Positions 1 through 12,144 of a stretch of DNA of 64,000 bases are shown here, in pieces. Source of the DNA: Candolleomyces eurysporus (Eukaryota > Basidiomycota > Agaricomycetes > Agaricales > Psathyrellaceae); the NCBI GenBank assembly GCA_027579435.1, contig JANBPK010000738.1:183718-247717 (forward strand), read 5' to 3'. A program made the translations under genes and the position numbers. How positions within the stretch are numbered: the stretch's first letter is position 1; every line of letters begins with the position of its first letter. The notes below the pieces were generated by a model that saw nothing but the letters and a program-made list of their open reading frames with translations, was not told where the DNA came from and did not search any database.

Positions 1-2185
1 GAGGTAGAACCGAACCTATTGGTATTCAGTTCAGGCAGCCCAAGCAACAATCCCCAAAACCTACAGGTGATGCAACGTGGGTCTATCTCTGTTGTATCGA
101 GCACCCCCAAGCCTGAGTGCACAATCTGAGCGACCCCATCACCATCGGTTGGTAAAATCCCGCAGAAATTCACTGGCAACGCGGCCTCCGAAATTGAAGC
201 GTCGACGTCGACATCGAGCCCGATTGCTGGCGCCGATGGGGAAAGATTGTCACAGGAGATCATCACGATGTCTCTTCCCCGCAAGAATTGTGGTGTGGGG
301 TAGGGAGAACGAGGTTTTGTGAGCAGAAGCTTTTCCGTTTGTAGTCACAGATAGACAGTCGAGGGGCGCAGTCGAGCTAAGAGGTTTGGAGCTTTGAACG
401 TGTGATGCTCCAAAGACAGTAGTCAAAATTTGAACAGACCTTCAGGAACAAGCTCGCCAGGATCTCTTCCACAGAGTGCGGAGCGCGGGTGCAGATGAGC
501 CTAAATCTCCTACCCCACTGCCTGCCCCGAAAGCGGAGACATCGATTCATTAAACAGATGACCTAGAAAGCCCGTGTCCATCGACATCGATCAAGTATGT
601 CGTGCATTTCTGGGAAAAAATGAGGGGGAACTTGCCTCCTAATACCATATTCATCGAAGCGGAATCCGGACGATGTATGTACTGAGGTCACGAATCCAAC
701 ACTTCCAATCCTGGCCATTGTCTGGGTCGAGTTTCCACTGCCAGGAACTAATTTCCACATCATTGGGCGACCGGATGCAGAGCAAGACGTAGCTCAAGGA
801 ACGAGAGGAATCAAATTTGGTTCGCCATTCATCCAGAGTCGTTAAAGGTGCCAGCGAGGGATATTAGGATATGAAAATAGGGAGAGTCAAAGGTATTAGC
901 GTTACATCGCCAACCTTTGGGGGAGCATTCCTGCAATGGGTTTCGGGGAACACATGTTTGTTGGAAATTTCTGAGCAATGTGGTTTACAGGTCGCACAGA
1001 TCAGCCGCACTTCCAGCGTCTTCTCGGGTAAAAGTAAATGGATATCATTATTCGGCAGAACTGAGTAGAAGGAAGTACGTCGGAATGTTGAGAACGAGCG
1101 GCTCTGGTGATCCAGAGAACCTGTGATGTCCGTGACAAGGCGAACGTGAAGAGCACACACCAAGGAATAGAGTATATCCAAGGACCTACCGAGGTCTTGA
1201 ATAGTGCAAGTGATTGATAATATTTACACCTTGCCAACAGGTCCTTGCATTCAGCTGAGCTACGATGTATTGGAATGGGATTGGATGAGCAAGAAGTTGG
1301 GTGGCAGGTTCCGAGTGAATTGGACAAAAAGCCGAATAGTTATCAGCAAACAAGGATCTTCAGCTCGGAGATGGAAGGGACATCGATACCTTGCCTTGGC
1401 TGTGCACGCATGGCCAGCGGTCCTAAGACCTCCGTCGAGAAGCCCTTTCGGTGCAGAAACAATGCCAGGTCGTCAATTTCGACGACAGCGGGGAGCTTCG
1501 GAGTGATCTTCGTATGTAGCAGGTTAGGCAGAAAACGTCGAGCACGGCCGTTTCTCCTGGCAGAAAGGTATACCCCAGCAACGTCGACGGTGATTGCTTT
1601 CGATAACTACGCCTTCCAATGAGCGACAATCACTTTCGAGGATGAGCAGACAGTCGATCGCGGAGATTGGCTGAGCGATAGACAAGGATAGTGATAGACG
1701 TTTAGGTTGACGTGCCCTAATGTCCGACGACGGCTCAAACGATCCTACGTTCAGGATATATCATGTAAAGTCGTGAGGAGGCAAATTGGAAGAATACCTG
1801 TCGAGAGTGTTGCTCCCGCATCACCGCGTAGCCCACGTATCTGTTACACAAGGAAGCACCTTCAGAGAGATTTTCTTGCAAAGTGTTAGTGTGGGCACAC
1901 GTGGTTTCCTGGAACCAAGGATTGCTCCGTATGGTTCCCATGGCCATCAATATCTGGACTGCCGAGTGATCCGCCTCGCGGATAAAAGCTCCAGGTTTCA
2001 CGGCTAACTTGGTGTAGTGTATATAGAAGGTAGAAAAAAATCAAAGAATAGTGATAATAATGCGAGCAATTCATTTTCACTCACGATACCGGATGGTTTC
2101 GAGCCTACCAGAGAGCTCCATCTGCATAGAAAAACGTCCTATTAGTGCCGGACTTCTACTCGAGGCTTGTCTGAGTCTTCTGTGC
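1..2185. other. Left-edge region without an assignable gene; weak coding-like traces on minus strand
   Basis: No complete gene can be supported here. On the minus strand several open stretches read like ordinary protein (for example roughly 563-763, 864-1181 and 1735-2001). A plausible GT donor follows the last of these, in transcript direction near 1795. I recognise no domain and cannot join the pieces into one frame, so this may be a decayed or unfamiliar multi-exon gene. Confidence 0.25.
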
Positions 2186-2396
2186 AGTTAGACACAGATT
2201 CAATGCCTGCGTCTATGTTCTCGTAGCTAATAAAACCCTTGAGTAGTCAGTTCTGTGACGGACTAAGCTCGTTGGAGGCCAAAGTTTGAATTCAACCTCA
2301 GTGGCTCTATCAAGCAGGGCCAATCAGTTGTCCGCGATACTACTACTATTCGGTACATTGCAAGCTACAAACAATTCTTTCTCGGCCCGATTCAAT

Positions 2397-3650
2397 TTAA
2401 TACAGATTCGCCATCCAGCGGACGGTTTTGCTCGTTGTCCAACCACCGCTCAAGCTAAATTCCTTATTGATGCTTTGGTGGGGTTTGAAGTTGCCATTCC
2501 CATCGTTATACGACACCCAAACATCGTCGCTCCCAAACCCAATGATATCCACAGCCCCATCTCCCGTCAAATCAGCGAGGAACCTAGGGTGCTTGTCAAC
2601 TTGCCATGGATCGCACCCAAAGCAGTGAGTGACAATTTTCGGTTCTTGGAACGTTCCATCTCCGTTACCAAATGCAACATAGACGCCTGGATTGCCGAAC
2701 CCGACGATATCCCCAAGACCGTTTCCGTTCATATCAGCAACGAATCGGGGATGTTTGTCGACCTTCCACACTTCGCTACCGAAGCTCTCGAGGACGAGTT
2801 TCGGCACTTGGAAAGTCCCATCTCCATTATTCAATGCGACGTACACTCCAGCATCTGCGAAGCCAATTATGTCAGGTTTCCCATCGCCCGTGAGGTCCGC
2901 CAGGGTACGCGGGTGCCTTTCAATCCTCCATCCACTAGAGTACGTGAGGTTGTTGTAGATGATGGTCCTAGGCGCTGCGAACGTGCCATCCCCATTTCCA
3001 AGAGCGACAAAGACTTTGCTTTCGCCAAACGCGACGATATCAAGGTTCCCATCCCCATTAACATCAGCCAAGAACCGGAGGTGTCGATCCAACTTCCACC
3101 CTCCAGTACTGAATCCAAAGTCGTTGAGGACAAGATGCGCAGGGGCGTAGGTCCCGCTCCCGTTATTGAGCGAGACAAAGACACCCTCGTCGCCGAAACC
3201 AATGATATCGACGCACCCGGTCTTGCGCAAGTCGGCCACGTAGCGGANGTGTTTATCGACCCTCCAATTGCCGGCTAACAAGCCAAAATCGCCGAGGGCG
3301 AGGGACCTGGGAGAGAACGAGTTTCCTCTGTTACGAGAAATATAGACGCCGGCGTCACCGAAGCCAATGATGTCGCCGAGACCATTTCCTGTGGTGTCGC
3401 CCACGAGACGGACGTGTTTTTCAACTCGCCAGCCGGCATTGTAGCCGAAGTCAGCGATTGCAAGTTTGGTGGTGGGTTGTATGCTGTTGCGCAGGATGGT
3501 CACGCCGTCAAGGCCGAAGCCGACGATGTCGCTTGTGCCTACGCGTCGAGTAGGAACTGCAAGAGAGAGTGAAGCCGGTCAGTGTAGTGTTCAAACCTAT
3601 AGGTGATATAATGATAGGTAAGCACCTGGATGCTCTTGAGTGACTATCAT
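2397..3650 (-). CDS. PVL-like seven-bladed beta-propeller lectin, paralogue 1
   Basis: Predicted 394-residue protein closely resembling the fungal lectin PVL (Psathyrella velutina lectin), whose fold is an integrin-like seven-bladed propeller binding N-acetylglucosamine or sialic acid in pockets between blades. The protein is built of repeats of about 55-60 residues, each with a 'DIIGFG..GVYV..N.G.GTF' strand set followed by 'W.VDKH.RF.AD', the FG-GAP/VCBS pattern. There is no signal peptide, as in PVL, so it is probably cytosolic or released unconventionally. Exon 1 is only 25 nt (3650-3626, starting M-I-V-T-Q-E-H-P). A 69-bp intron follows (3625-3557), then one long exon from 3556. The junction restores the V-P-T-R start of the first blade, which is why this ATG was chosen. 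One N (3248) stands for a real base in a hydrophobic codon. A paralogue lies directly upstream in transcript direction. The biological role (fruit-body defence or self-recognition) is inferred from the family. Confidence 0.88.
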
Positions 3651-3717
3651 CAGGAGTTGACTCTGGAGCGGATCTGAAGAGGAACTGGGCCCTGGGGAGA
3701 CGAGAGCATCTTAACCG

Positions 3718-3729
3718 GTCTTTAAAACC
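3718..3729 (-). promoter_or_regulatory. TATA-like element of lectin gene 1
   Basis: An A/T-rich element reading TTTTAAAG on the minus strand about 70 nt upstream of the start codon. The second lectin gene has a matching element (ACTTAAAG) at the same distance inside otherwise diverged flank, which supports a conserved core promoter. Position-based inference only. Confidence 0.4.
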
Positions 3730-4589
3730 TTTCTTAAGGACTCTATGTCCCTCATGACCAGATCTCAATCAGAAGACTTGAACCAAGGAGGTGTATACTA
3801 CCTCAATATAGGTTCAAATGGTCGGGAACAGTATAAAGCTCACGAAATGGTGACATCCAGGGTGATTACATGGAATTGAGCGTACCACTTCGGACACTGG
3901 CTTGTCGGGTCACCTGAAGGCCTAGGATGGGACAAGAGAACCGAGAATAAGGATGGTCGCAAGTGGTGGAAGGAGGCCGCACTGTTGGTAGACGTGGACA
4001 CGTGGACGCGTCNAAAAACCTGCGAACATGGGTCGGCAACCTTGCCGAACTATTCTTATCTTCGAGGAAGTCATCGCTCTCTGATTTTCTTGAAATACCG
4101 TAGACAATGCTGGTTCAAGCACCTACGGAGCCACTGGCCCGAAAAGGCACCTGTTGCAAACATTCTCCTCAACGAGGTGTCTCTGGCTCTCCAAGAGAAT
4201 GAGCTTTGACATTTCATGATGTAACTATGGGTGCCAACTTTGAGACGGATCGAATGCCAGATCTGTCACCGTTGCAGCTAGACACATATTAAATGCCTGC
4301 GTCTATGTTCTCGTGAGCTCTCAGCTAACTAAACCCTTGAACAGTCACTTCTAGCAGACTGTGCCAGATGGAGGTCTAGACATTTCAAGGTCCAGGATCT
4401 TGGATTTTCAAATCAGATTTTGCGGGAATAATCAATTTCTTACCATCCCCATTTCACTCTCTCTTCACTCGACTCATTTATTTCTACTTCAGCTTCTGTT
4501 CAAAGAGGCTTGATCTGTTGTCCGTGAAACTACTATTACACAATATACGACAAGCTCCCAACCATTCTTTCTCACCCTGATTCGATTTG

Positions 4590-5834
4590 TTACAAATTGG
4601 CAATCCACCGGACGGTGTTGTTTGGGTTCCAACCACGGTTGAAGCTAAACTCCTGAGTGATAGTTTTGACGTCTCCAAAATTGCCATTCCCGTCGTTATA
4701 CGCCACATAAACGTCACCGTCCCCAAATCCAATGATATCCACGGCTCCGTTTCCCGTCAAATCGGCGAGGAACCTAGGGTGCTTGTCAACTCGCCACGTA
4801 AAATCGTACCCAAAGTTCTTGACCACCAGGTTTGCGTTTTGGAACGTTCCATCTCCGTTACCAAATGCAACATAGACGCCTGCATTACCGAACCCAACGA
4901 TATCCCCAAAGCCGTTTCCGTTGACATCAGCGACGAATCGGGGATGCTTGTCGACCTGCCACACTGTTGAACCAAAGTCCTTGAGGGCGAGTTTCGGCAC
5001 TTGGAAAGTCCCATCTCCGTTATTCAAAGCGACATACACTCCAGCATCTCCGAAGCCGATTATGTCGGGTTTCCCATCGCCTGTAAGGTCCGCTAGGGTA
5101 CGCGGGTGCTTGTCAATCCTCCATCCATTAGAGGGCGTGAGGTCGTTGTAGATGACGGTCCTAGGCCCCTCGAATGTGCCATCCCCCTTTCCAAAAGCAA
5201 CAAAGACCCTGCTTTGGCCGAACCCGACGATATCAAGGTTCCCATCCCCGTTAACATCAGCCAAGAACCGGAGGTGTTGGTCCAACCTCCAACCTCCAGC
5301 GTCGACCCCGAAGTCGTTGAGAACAAGCCGCGCAGGGCCGTAGGTCCCGCTCCCGTTATTGAGCGAGACGAAGACACCCTCGTTGCCGAACCCGATGATA
5401 TCGACGTACCCTTTGTTGCGCAGGTCGGCGACATAACGGATATGTTTGTCGACGCTCCAATTGCCTGTTAACAAGCCAAAATCGCCGAGGGCGAGGGAGA
5501 CGGGGGAGAACGATTTTCCTTTGTTGCGAGAAATACAGACACCGGCGTCACCGAAGCCAATGATGTCGCCGAGACCGTTTCCTGTGGTGTCGCCCACGAG
5601 ACGGACGTGTTTTTCAACTCGCCAGCCGGCGTTGTAGCCGAAGTCGGCGACTACAAGTTTGGTAGTGGGCTGTATACTGTTGCGCAGGATGGTCACGCCG
5701 TCGAGGCCGAAACCAACGATGTCGCCTGTGCCAACACGGCGAGTGGGAACTGGAAAAGAGAGTGATGTTGGTCAGTCACCCTACAGGAGATGTCATAACA
5801 GGTAAGCACCTGGACGTTCTTGAGTAATTATCAT
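4590..5834 (-). CDS. PVL-like seven-bladed beta-propeller lectin, paralogue 2
   Basis: Paralogue of the preceding lectin gene with the same structure: a 25-nt first exon (5834-5810, starting M-I-I-T-Q-E-R-P), a 60-bp intron, and a single long exon from 5749 to the stop at 4590, giving 394 residues. The blade repeats carry the same FG-GAP/VCBS signature with G-D-G-T-F and N-G-N-G loops and W-x-V/I-D-K-H strands. The family is that of PVL, a multivalent GlcNAc/sialic-acid binding propeller without signal peptide. Differences from paralogue 1 are spread over the length and preserve the frame throughout with no N or lesion, so both copies look functional and under selection. Some differences fall in the loops between blades, so ligand preference may differ; that is inference. 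Confidence 0.88.
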
Positions 5835-5898
5835 TGAGCTGACTGTATTTGCAGGAGAGGCTCTGAGGAGGAACTGGGAAGACAAGGTGTCTTGACCG

Positions 5899-5910
5899 GC
5901 CTTTAAGTAC
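5899..5910 (-). promoter_or_regulatory. TATA-like element of lectin gene 2
   Basis: ACTTAAAG on the minus strand about 70 nt upstream of the start codon, the counterpart of the element before lectin gene 1. Confidence 0.4.
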
Positions 5911-6289
5911 CTTTTCATCTCCACCTGGAACTCAGGTTCCGGATTGGTCGAACAATGCGACGTTCCTCCTAACCAATCTGACAAGAAAGATTGAACCATG
6001 AAGGCGTATACTGGTTTCTAAACGTAAGTTGAACCCTTAATTCGATGGTCAGCGAGCATCAAGCTCACGGGAGGGCGACATCCGTAATGATTTTGTGGAG
6101 TTAATTGTATTACTTTGAACATGGGCTCGTCCAGTCACCTCATGGCCCAGGTCTAGAATGGGACGCCGACAGAACCGAGAATGAGAATGTCGATTACAAG
6201 TGGCGGAAGGAGGCCCCACTGCTTGAATTTGGGTCTTTGCTACAGACATTCAACTCAAAGCAAATAAAAACAAATTTCTACGAGTAGTA

Positions 6290-8275
6290 GAAGAGAGTCC
6301 ATTCATCATTGGGTCCATCAGTGTTTCGGAGGGTATCAAATCCCGTCTTATGACTATCTCATGGGACGCAACGATACTCTGGCCGCATCAGCTCAGATGA
6401 CCANGGGGAAAAACCAGAGCATGCTCCTCGATGTGCTAACTTGGCTCCGGAGTTATGAACGCCCGGAAGTCATGCAGTACATTGTGTCTGTCGCGGCAAA
6501 AGATGGGGTACTGAACGTTCTGGCCATTTCGTAAATACAAGGATCGTGTGGAGTTCTCCTTGACACTGGAGCTGTATTCATCTAGTGGCACAAAACTGTT
6601 CCTGAGGGCAGTGGTCACCAAACCTGCACTCTGTCAGGCTTCATTGTCACGTCGCCCTCCTACTAGGCAAAGCCATTGATAGACCTCGCTGTATGCCGAA
6701 CTTCTCCTGTAATTATTCCACTTGACAGTGTGTCAAAAGAAACAGGCGAGCGNAAAAAACGAACGATTCGCCCACATCCTTACCCCATGCCTTCACCGGC
6801 GATTGGGAACTCCTACCTTCCAATGATGGGAGTCGCTTGTGAGCTGAGTGGCATGCCCGTTGATGCATGAATGCTATCCACCTACAACCCTCAAATATAC
6901 TGGCTTTCTATTCGTGTCTTTGCAAGGATTGGCACACATAAGGCCTCCAAATGGAAGAGAAATGTCTTGGTGCGGCGTGCCTCGGCAACCCGGCACGTTT
7001 GGTGCGCCGAATGGTGGCGCTTACCCCAGCGTCCATCGAAATGTACAATCATTCCTGTTTTCATTTGGGCTCATCTGCATTACGGTGATTTTCGACAATA
7101 AATATGATGAAATTTCTATCGGCGAAGCGGATGCAAAGGCGTCAAGATCCCGCGGCCTTTAACAGGGCGAAACACTCCCATCCAAAAGTGCGCTTGGCGG
7201 GACTCGACATAATTGACACCATTTTTTATAATATCTCCTCTGCTAGCTACCTTCCAGCCTAAATTCCTTCATTCCCTGCCTTTTCGTCTGAAGACGTCAG
7301 TATCTAGAGCCATGGCCTATTCCAACCCCACAGTTCCAATTCAATTGAAACAGGGTCCCAACGATAAGGACGTCTTCGATCGACTAATAGGGAAACCTGC
7401 CTTTTTCTGCCTGTTCTGATCGATCGATTTATTTACCAATCTCAGAGCTTCCACACAGGCCACAAGGTCTCATCGACCCCAAATTTTCAATCCTAACTTT
7501 CGTTCGCGGTATACGATGATAATGCGTATCCCAACCTTGTGGATCATTCGCTCCCTTGAATGAGTCGATCTTATCCAATCGTTATGGAGGTTACCGCATG
7601 CCCTTATAAAGACGCCATTTAGAGTTATCAATGGGCCCTCTTTTCTCCGAGCATCGAATGTCTGACTCACACTGTCTAGCCTAGCCACACGGGACCGGGC
7701 ACACCCCATCGTCCCCGCACCCTCCGATGTCCTCGAATCATCGCGGGTCTTCCGTCGTCTTGTGGCGGACAACGTTCTGTATCTCAATTCTCGAATCACC
7801 GCTTAATCGACGGTAGCGTTCTTGTTATAGGAGAAACGATACAAGCTGGACGGGGATCTCACCCTCGACTGATCAAAACCCTGATTTTTCTCTCTTCTTC
7901 GGNTTTTAGTGTACATCTTTCTATATGCTAATAGCGATACACGAGTAAAGTATGTATATACTACGGCCCATTCCCCCGGAGACTCCATGTCCATGCTTAA
8001 ATCTCTATATGTAGAATATAAGAGAGGGTGAATTTCTATGACTAGGATGGGACGAAGAAATTGTCCGTGAAGGCAATACATAGAGTATAGAGTTAGTGTA
8101 CAAGCGAACAGATTTACAAACGTCAAAATAGGACGACTATACAAGAAATGCACGAAACGAGCCCAGACCTAAACCAGAATACAGAAGATACCAAAGGACG
8201 CAACCTGTCAATTTTGAGGAGGGTAAGAGAGAGAGCGAGGTGTCGCACGGTGAACGTGTGGATGGTGTCCACCGT
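6290..8275. other. Intergenic region, no supportable gene
   Basis: About 2 kb between the lectin pair and the 3' end of the transcription-factor gene. A short plus-strand open frame starting at 7312 (M-A-Y-S-N-P) is the only piece that reads like protein. It ends after about 35 codons without a clear donor site, and I cannot connect it to anything. Confidence 0.4.
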
Positions 8276-8280
8276 TCCCA

Positions 8281-10217
8281 TTAATCTCCGATGGGGAGAT
8301 TCAAGCGAAAGGATTGCTGAGCCATACCACGAACTCTCGCCGTGTGAGGGTCGCCAGCTGATTCAGGACCCACAGATCCCATCCCAGCGGCGCTATGATG
8401 TGGATCACCAAAGGTACCAGGCGAGCGTGACATATTCTGGGCAGCTTGAGTCTGACCTGCTATGGATAGGCTTCCATCCTGAGCGACTAGATGTTCTGGA
8501 AGGGTAGCCTCAGAGTGAAGGAATCTAAATGACGATTCCGTGGCGGTGGAGCTCGAACCAGAGGTCCCTGCACCGCGTAACGAATTGGAAGGTGGTCGTA
8601 GTTCGACCCATGTTGGCGTAATGGGAGCACTGTGGGCAATGCTCATGCCAGGGGCATCGGCGTGATGTTGCAAAATCTGCGTATCCACCGGAATGGGAGA
8701 GTAGTCTCCTTGTCCTTGTACCTGGTAACGAGAGAGACCGACGCTTTCAGAATGAGCGAGATTGCTCACGTCGCCCCCGCTACTCCCANCCCCCCGAATA
8801 TGCAGTATTTGTGGAATCACCGAGGGAGACGTGATAGCTAGACCTATGGTTAGCCGCTCGAACGATCACTGAAGAACATTGTACCCACTGATTGAGTGCA
8901 CTAGGCGTCTGGGCCAACACATTCTGTGAATGGAAACGATGCTGCATCTGCTGTTGTTGATCCAAAACGGGTGCTTGCTCGAGGACCAAACGGGAATTCC
9001 TAACAGCCTCTGGGTACGACGGCTGGATCAAGGAGACGGATTCGCCCCCCTGCACATACATTTGTTGATGCTGTGGTAGTGCGGCAGGCTCCTGAGCAGC
9101 GTAGCCCTCTGTCGCATCCGTCCTTGGCACTCCGGTCGAGTGATATACAGGTTGTGTGGGAGGATGAGCAAAGTAGAGCGAGTGTGGGGGGGCCGTATTG
9201 CTGCCGTGACCTGCGTTTAGTCGGTAGTGGTTCGACGTCGTTTCTAGCTGAAGGTTTGGTGGTCGAGGTCGGTCGGCACGGTGCTCGCTCAACGACAAAG
9301 AGTTACGGCGAGACCGTGTTGGTGAAATTGAGGGTTGTTGAGGAATACCGACCCGCCCCTCGCGCAAGGACGTTAGTATAGTCGGAATGTCGAAGTAGTC
9401 CGACGAACCGGTGCTACTCGATGTGTTCGTGCTAGAGCTACGGTTTCTCGAGCTCGCCGTTTGTTCCCCGACGTCTGAAGGTGTTTGAGCGAGCTTGGGT
9501 TTCGGTTTGTTGGGCCCACGGACCCTTCCTTCCTTCGCGTACTCGCAGACGAGCCCCCGGCTGATACAGCGTTTGCAGGATGGATGGTCGCCGCTGCACT
9601 TTGGGGACGATGAGAAGACGTAAGGCGAGACATCAATGAAAGCGTACCTTCGCCTTTCGTGTACGACACTTTTCGCAAGCCTGAGCTGTGCGTAACCGAG
9701 GGTGGTCCGGTGTACGATAAAATATCCCAGTGGCGGGATCGAGGGAGCCGGCGAGAGGTCCATGGCGCCCTGGATGAGGGTATGACCCTACAGCGAGAGC
9801 GGTGGCTGGAGGCGGTGATAACCGTGGTGGGGCAAATGGCGAAGCGCTCGGAAATGAATCGTAAGAGTCTGGCATTCCTGACGCCATGCTCGTGGATAAT
9901 CCTTGCTCGTACGGTGGCCAGCTTTGGGGGGAGCCATGATGATATCCACCTGGCTTTGGGTGGTGAATCTCCGGAGGTGCCGGATACAAGTCGTGGTGGG
10001 CATTTAGGAAACAGCCTGACTGGGCAACACTCGCCATTGACAGATTGTGTGTAGGATTAGAGGGCTGTTGTGAAGCGTGCGGATGCACGCGAGTACCGTC
10101 GGAACGAGAGAATGCGGAAGAAGTCGTTTGTTCTGAGAATGACCCAGCGGGATAGAAATTAGAGCGCTCCTGTAGTAGCATGTCGTCAGGGGGAGGTGGT
10201 CGAACTTCAGGGTCCAT
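8281..10217 (-). CDS. Zn(II)2Cys6 fungal-type transcription factor
   Basis: About 628 residues. The Zn2Cys6 binuclear cluster is complete across an intron: A-C-E-K-C-R-T-R-K-A-K at the end of exon 1, then C-S-G-D-H-P-S-C-K-R-C-I-S-R-G-L-V-C in exon 2 (spacing C-x2-C-x6-C-x6-C-x2-C-x6-C), followed by a basic linker. Such proteins bind CGG-type DNA sites in the nucleus. Exon 1 is 10217-9648, the 49-bp intron 9647-9599, and exon 2 runs 9598-8281. The start is the first ATG (M-D-P-E-V-R-P), because the frame further upstream offers no ATG. About 180 residues rich in P, S, H and Y precede the cluster, and a long low-complexity Q/S-rich tail follows. No fungal-specific middle homology domain was recognised. 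An N at 8789 beside a C6 run must be dropped to keep the frame; without that the protein would end near 8780. Targets cannot be read from the sequence. Confidence 0.85.
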
Positions 10218-10219
10218 CC

Positions 10220-11850
10220 GCAGGAAGGAAAGGAGAAAATCTTGATGCTTGCGTCTTTTTGTATGGAACTCGAATGGAATCAAGTCCCCCAAATGAGGCG
10301 TGCATGGTTGACCAGATCTGATGTAAGGTGTATGTTCAAGCTATCCACCTGCCGAATATCGGTCAGTCCACCGATCTAAGTAATTGCAATAATCGAATAA
10401 ACTATTCAGCTTATAAATATTTCGAAAGGAGTGTGAATTCGCCGTTGCCCGCGTGGCGAGGCGCCAGATACACGACGGAGTCTTCTTCTGTGAGATCTGG
10501 AAAACCTCCTCTATGCTTCAACTTGATCCGACTGTCACCATTTTTGCGAGCTCAGAAGGAAACACGTATTTTCCCAGATTCTACCCCGCACTCGCGGCAG
10601 ATCTGTAACTATTTCTGAAGCACATTTGCATCGGGATATATCCTCCCTTTTGGGGAAGCAGTGCTCGGCAAAGATCAATTTCGACTCCGCGGCAGATTGG
10701 CGCACGTGGAAACCCCGATATGTTTTTCTGTCTTCTCCTGCTGCTAAATGGATCCTTGGCTAAACATGAGGGAACGTATAGGGTGGGGGAGAAAACAAGA
10801 TGGTAAAGGACAGGGATGAGCCCTGTTTGATCTGGCAACTGGTCGTTTACCTTATCCATCGACCTTGGCCAGGCTTCCAAAGAGTTTATTCCAACAATGG
10901 GACCGAAGTCCCCGATTCACCTGGCTCATACAGTGGTTGTTTAAATGAATTCTGACAGATCTATGGTCTGTTGGCACTCCCACAAATTCCCGGTCGTAAC
11001 AGAGCTCCCTTGGTCGGTGCTGGTCTCCGAGTCTGGAGTTTGTTTGACGAGGCGAATAACTTTGGCTTGTTCACCGGAGCTTCGTAATAAAATACAGCTA
11101 CGGTGAGGATAGATAGCCTTTGCAATCGCGCCGAGAGCAAAGGTAAATTCAGAATCCAGCTCACGGGCAAGGAAATCACCAAGGTGGGACGATTGTCGGT
11201 ACGTAAGGCTAAAGCAAGCACGGCGCCGCATGAGGGATGGGTGGAATGTTCCCGGAATCACGATAGCTCACTATTCTCAAAGATTCGAAGCCTAGAGTTC
11301 TTTCTCACGCCGCAGTTACCGCCGGGAGCTAATATGGTGCATCTCCTTTCCTTCACGTCACTGAATAGACGCCAATAGCGGGCAAGCAAAACCAGGTGCC
11401 CGAAGAAAGAGAGAAATGGGCAAGTAAACTTATTTCTAATCAGTCGCTCTCTGGTCGGCTTCACCAGCCGATTGGTTGGACGAGCAACAGTCATATACCG
11501 GACTCACCGGTTCTCTCAATTCTGGACTTCCTAATAGATAAGCATCAACCCTTCTGTATCTCGTGCTGCAAATCTGAGACCTGCTTCGAGTATGGCATAC
11601 CGAACTGTTTGAGGGAAAGATTCCATATCTGGTAACAATGAAGGTGACGGAGACAAAGACCGGTGGAATATGGAAATGCGAAGAACAAATCTGTTGGCGC
11701 TGCTTTCCCCGCGAACCATGGAGAACACCGAAAGGTTCTTTCCAACAAGACCGAAAGGCCTCGTTGCCCCTGTTTTGGGGGCCAACACTAGATTTCAGTG
11801 CGTCCGTTTCAATCTCTCTTTCTCTTGATCTGATTCTCGTCGACATCATC
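10220..11850. other. Upstream region of the transcription factor, no supportable gene
   Basis: I see only short overlapping frames in both directions with no domain and no consistent splice structure. It probably contains the promoter of the minus-strand transcription-factor gene. Confidence 0.4.
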
Positions 11851-11854
11851 TCCG

Positions 11855-12139
11855 TCAGCGAAGTACCGCGGACAACGCAGCTTGACCAGCACTTCTAGGG
11901 CCAACTGTAATCATGCAAAAATGTAAGTGAGGGCGAGGCGAGCAAATTTGGTAAGCTTAGACAGTCCTTGAGCTTCCCATCCCTTGAGCTGGCTTACACT
12001 TCAAGCACTGGATGTTGAAACCCGGAAGACTATCAACGTTGGAGATTGGCCGAGAGATTAAGACTCTGCGCTCAAACTTGAACGCCGGAAGGTTGTCGCC
12101 CTGCTCAGTTACGTAGACTCTGTTGTCGTCAAGGTGCAT
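11855..12139 (-). CDS. Possible small two-exon gene or gene fragment, unknown
   Basis: Exon 1 (12139-11998) begins M-H-L-D-D-N-R-V-Y-V-T-E-Q-G-D and reads as ordinary globular protein. It ends at a consensus donor (GTAAGC). A TTACAG acceptor gives exon 2 (11904-11855) in frame to a stop, for 63 residues in all with a 93-bp intron. I recognise no family. It may be the 3' part of a longer decayed gene, since the sequence upstream offers no clear further exon. Kept as a candidate because both splice signals and phase agree. Confidence 0.28.
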
Positions 12140-12144
12140 TTTGG

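Larger units (their letters stand above)
2190..4020. repeat. Tandem duplication, copy 1 (lectin gene plus flanks)
   Basis: Copy 1 of a direct duplication that spans a whole lectin gene with its flanks. The 3' flank near 2195-2260 (a stretch with 'aatgcctgcgtctatgttct') recurs near 4280-4350. The 5' flank near 3890-3965 recurs near 6115-6215. The coding parts are offset by exactly 2193 bp (3556 to 5749). The copies have diverged clearly in sequence, so the event is not recent. Confidence 0.8.
4260..6230. repeat. Tandem duplication, copy 2 (lectin gene plus flanks)
   Basis: Second copy of the duplicated segment. It includes the 3' flank near 4280-4350, the lectin gene at 4590-5834 and about 380 bp of 5' flank up to about 6215. 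The homology beyond the coding region shows that this is a segmental duplication and not retrotransposition; the intron is also kept in both copies. Confidence 0.8.

Noticed and set aside
2286..3278. A 330-codon plus-strand open frame across lectin gene 1
   Set aside because: Antisense shadow of the repetitive lectin exon. The minus-strand reading has the propeller repeats and the same antisense openness recurs in lectin gene 2.
8820..8880. An intron in the transcription factor between 8880 and 8820
   Set aside because: The phases of available donor and acceptor sites do not match, while dropping the N at 8789 gives one continuous exon.
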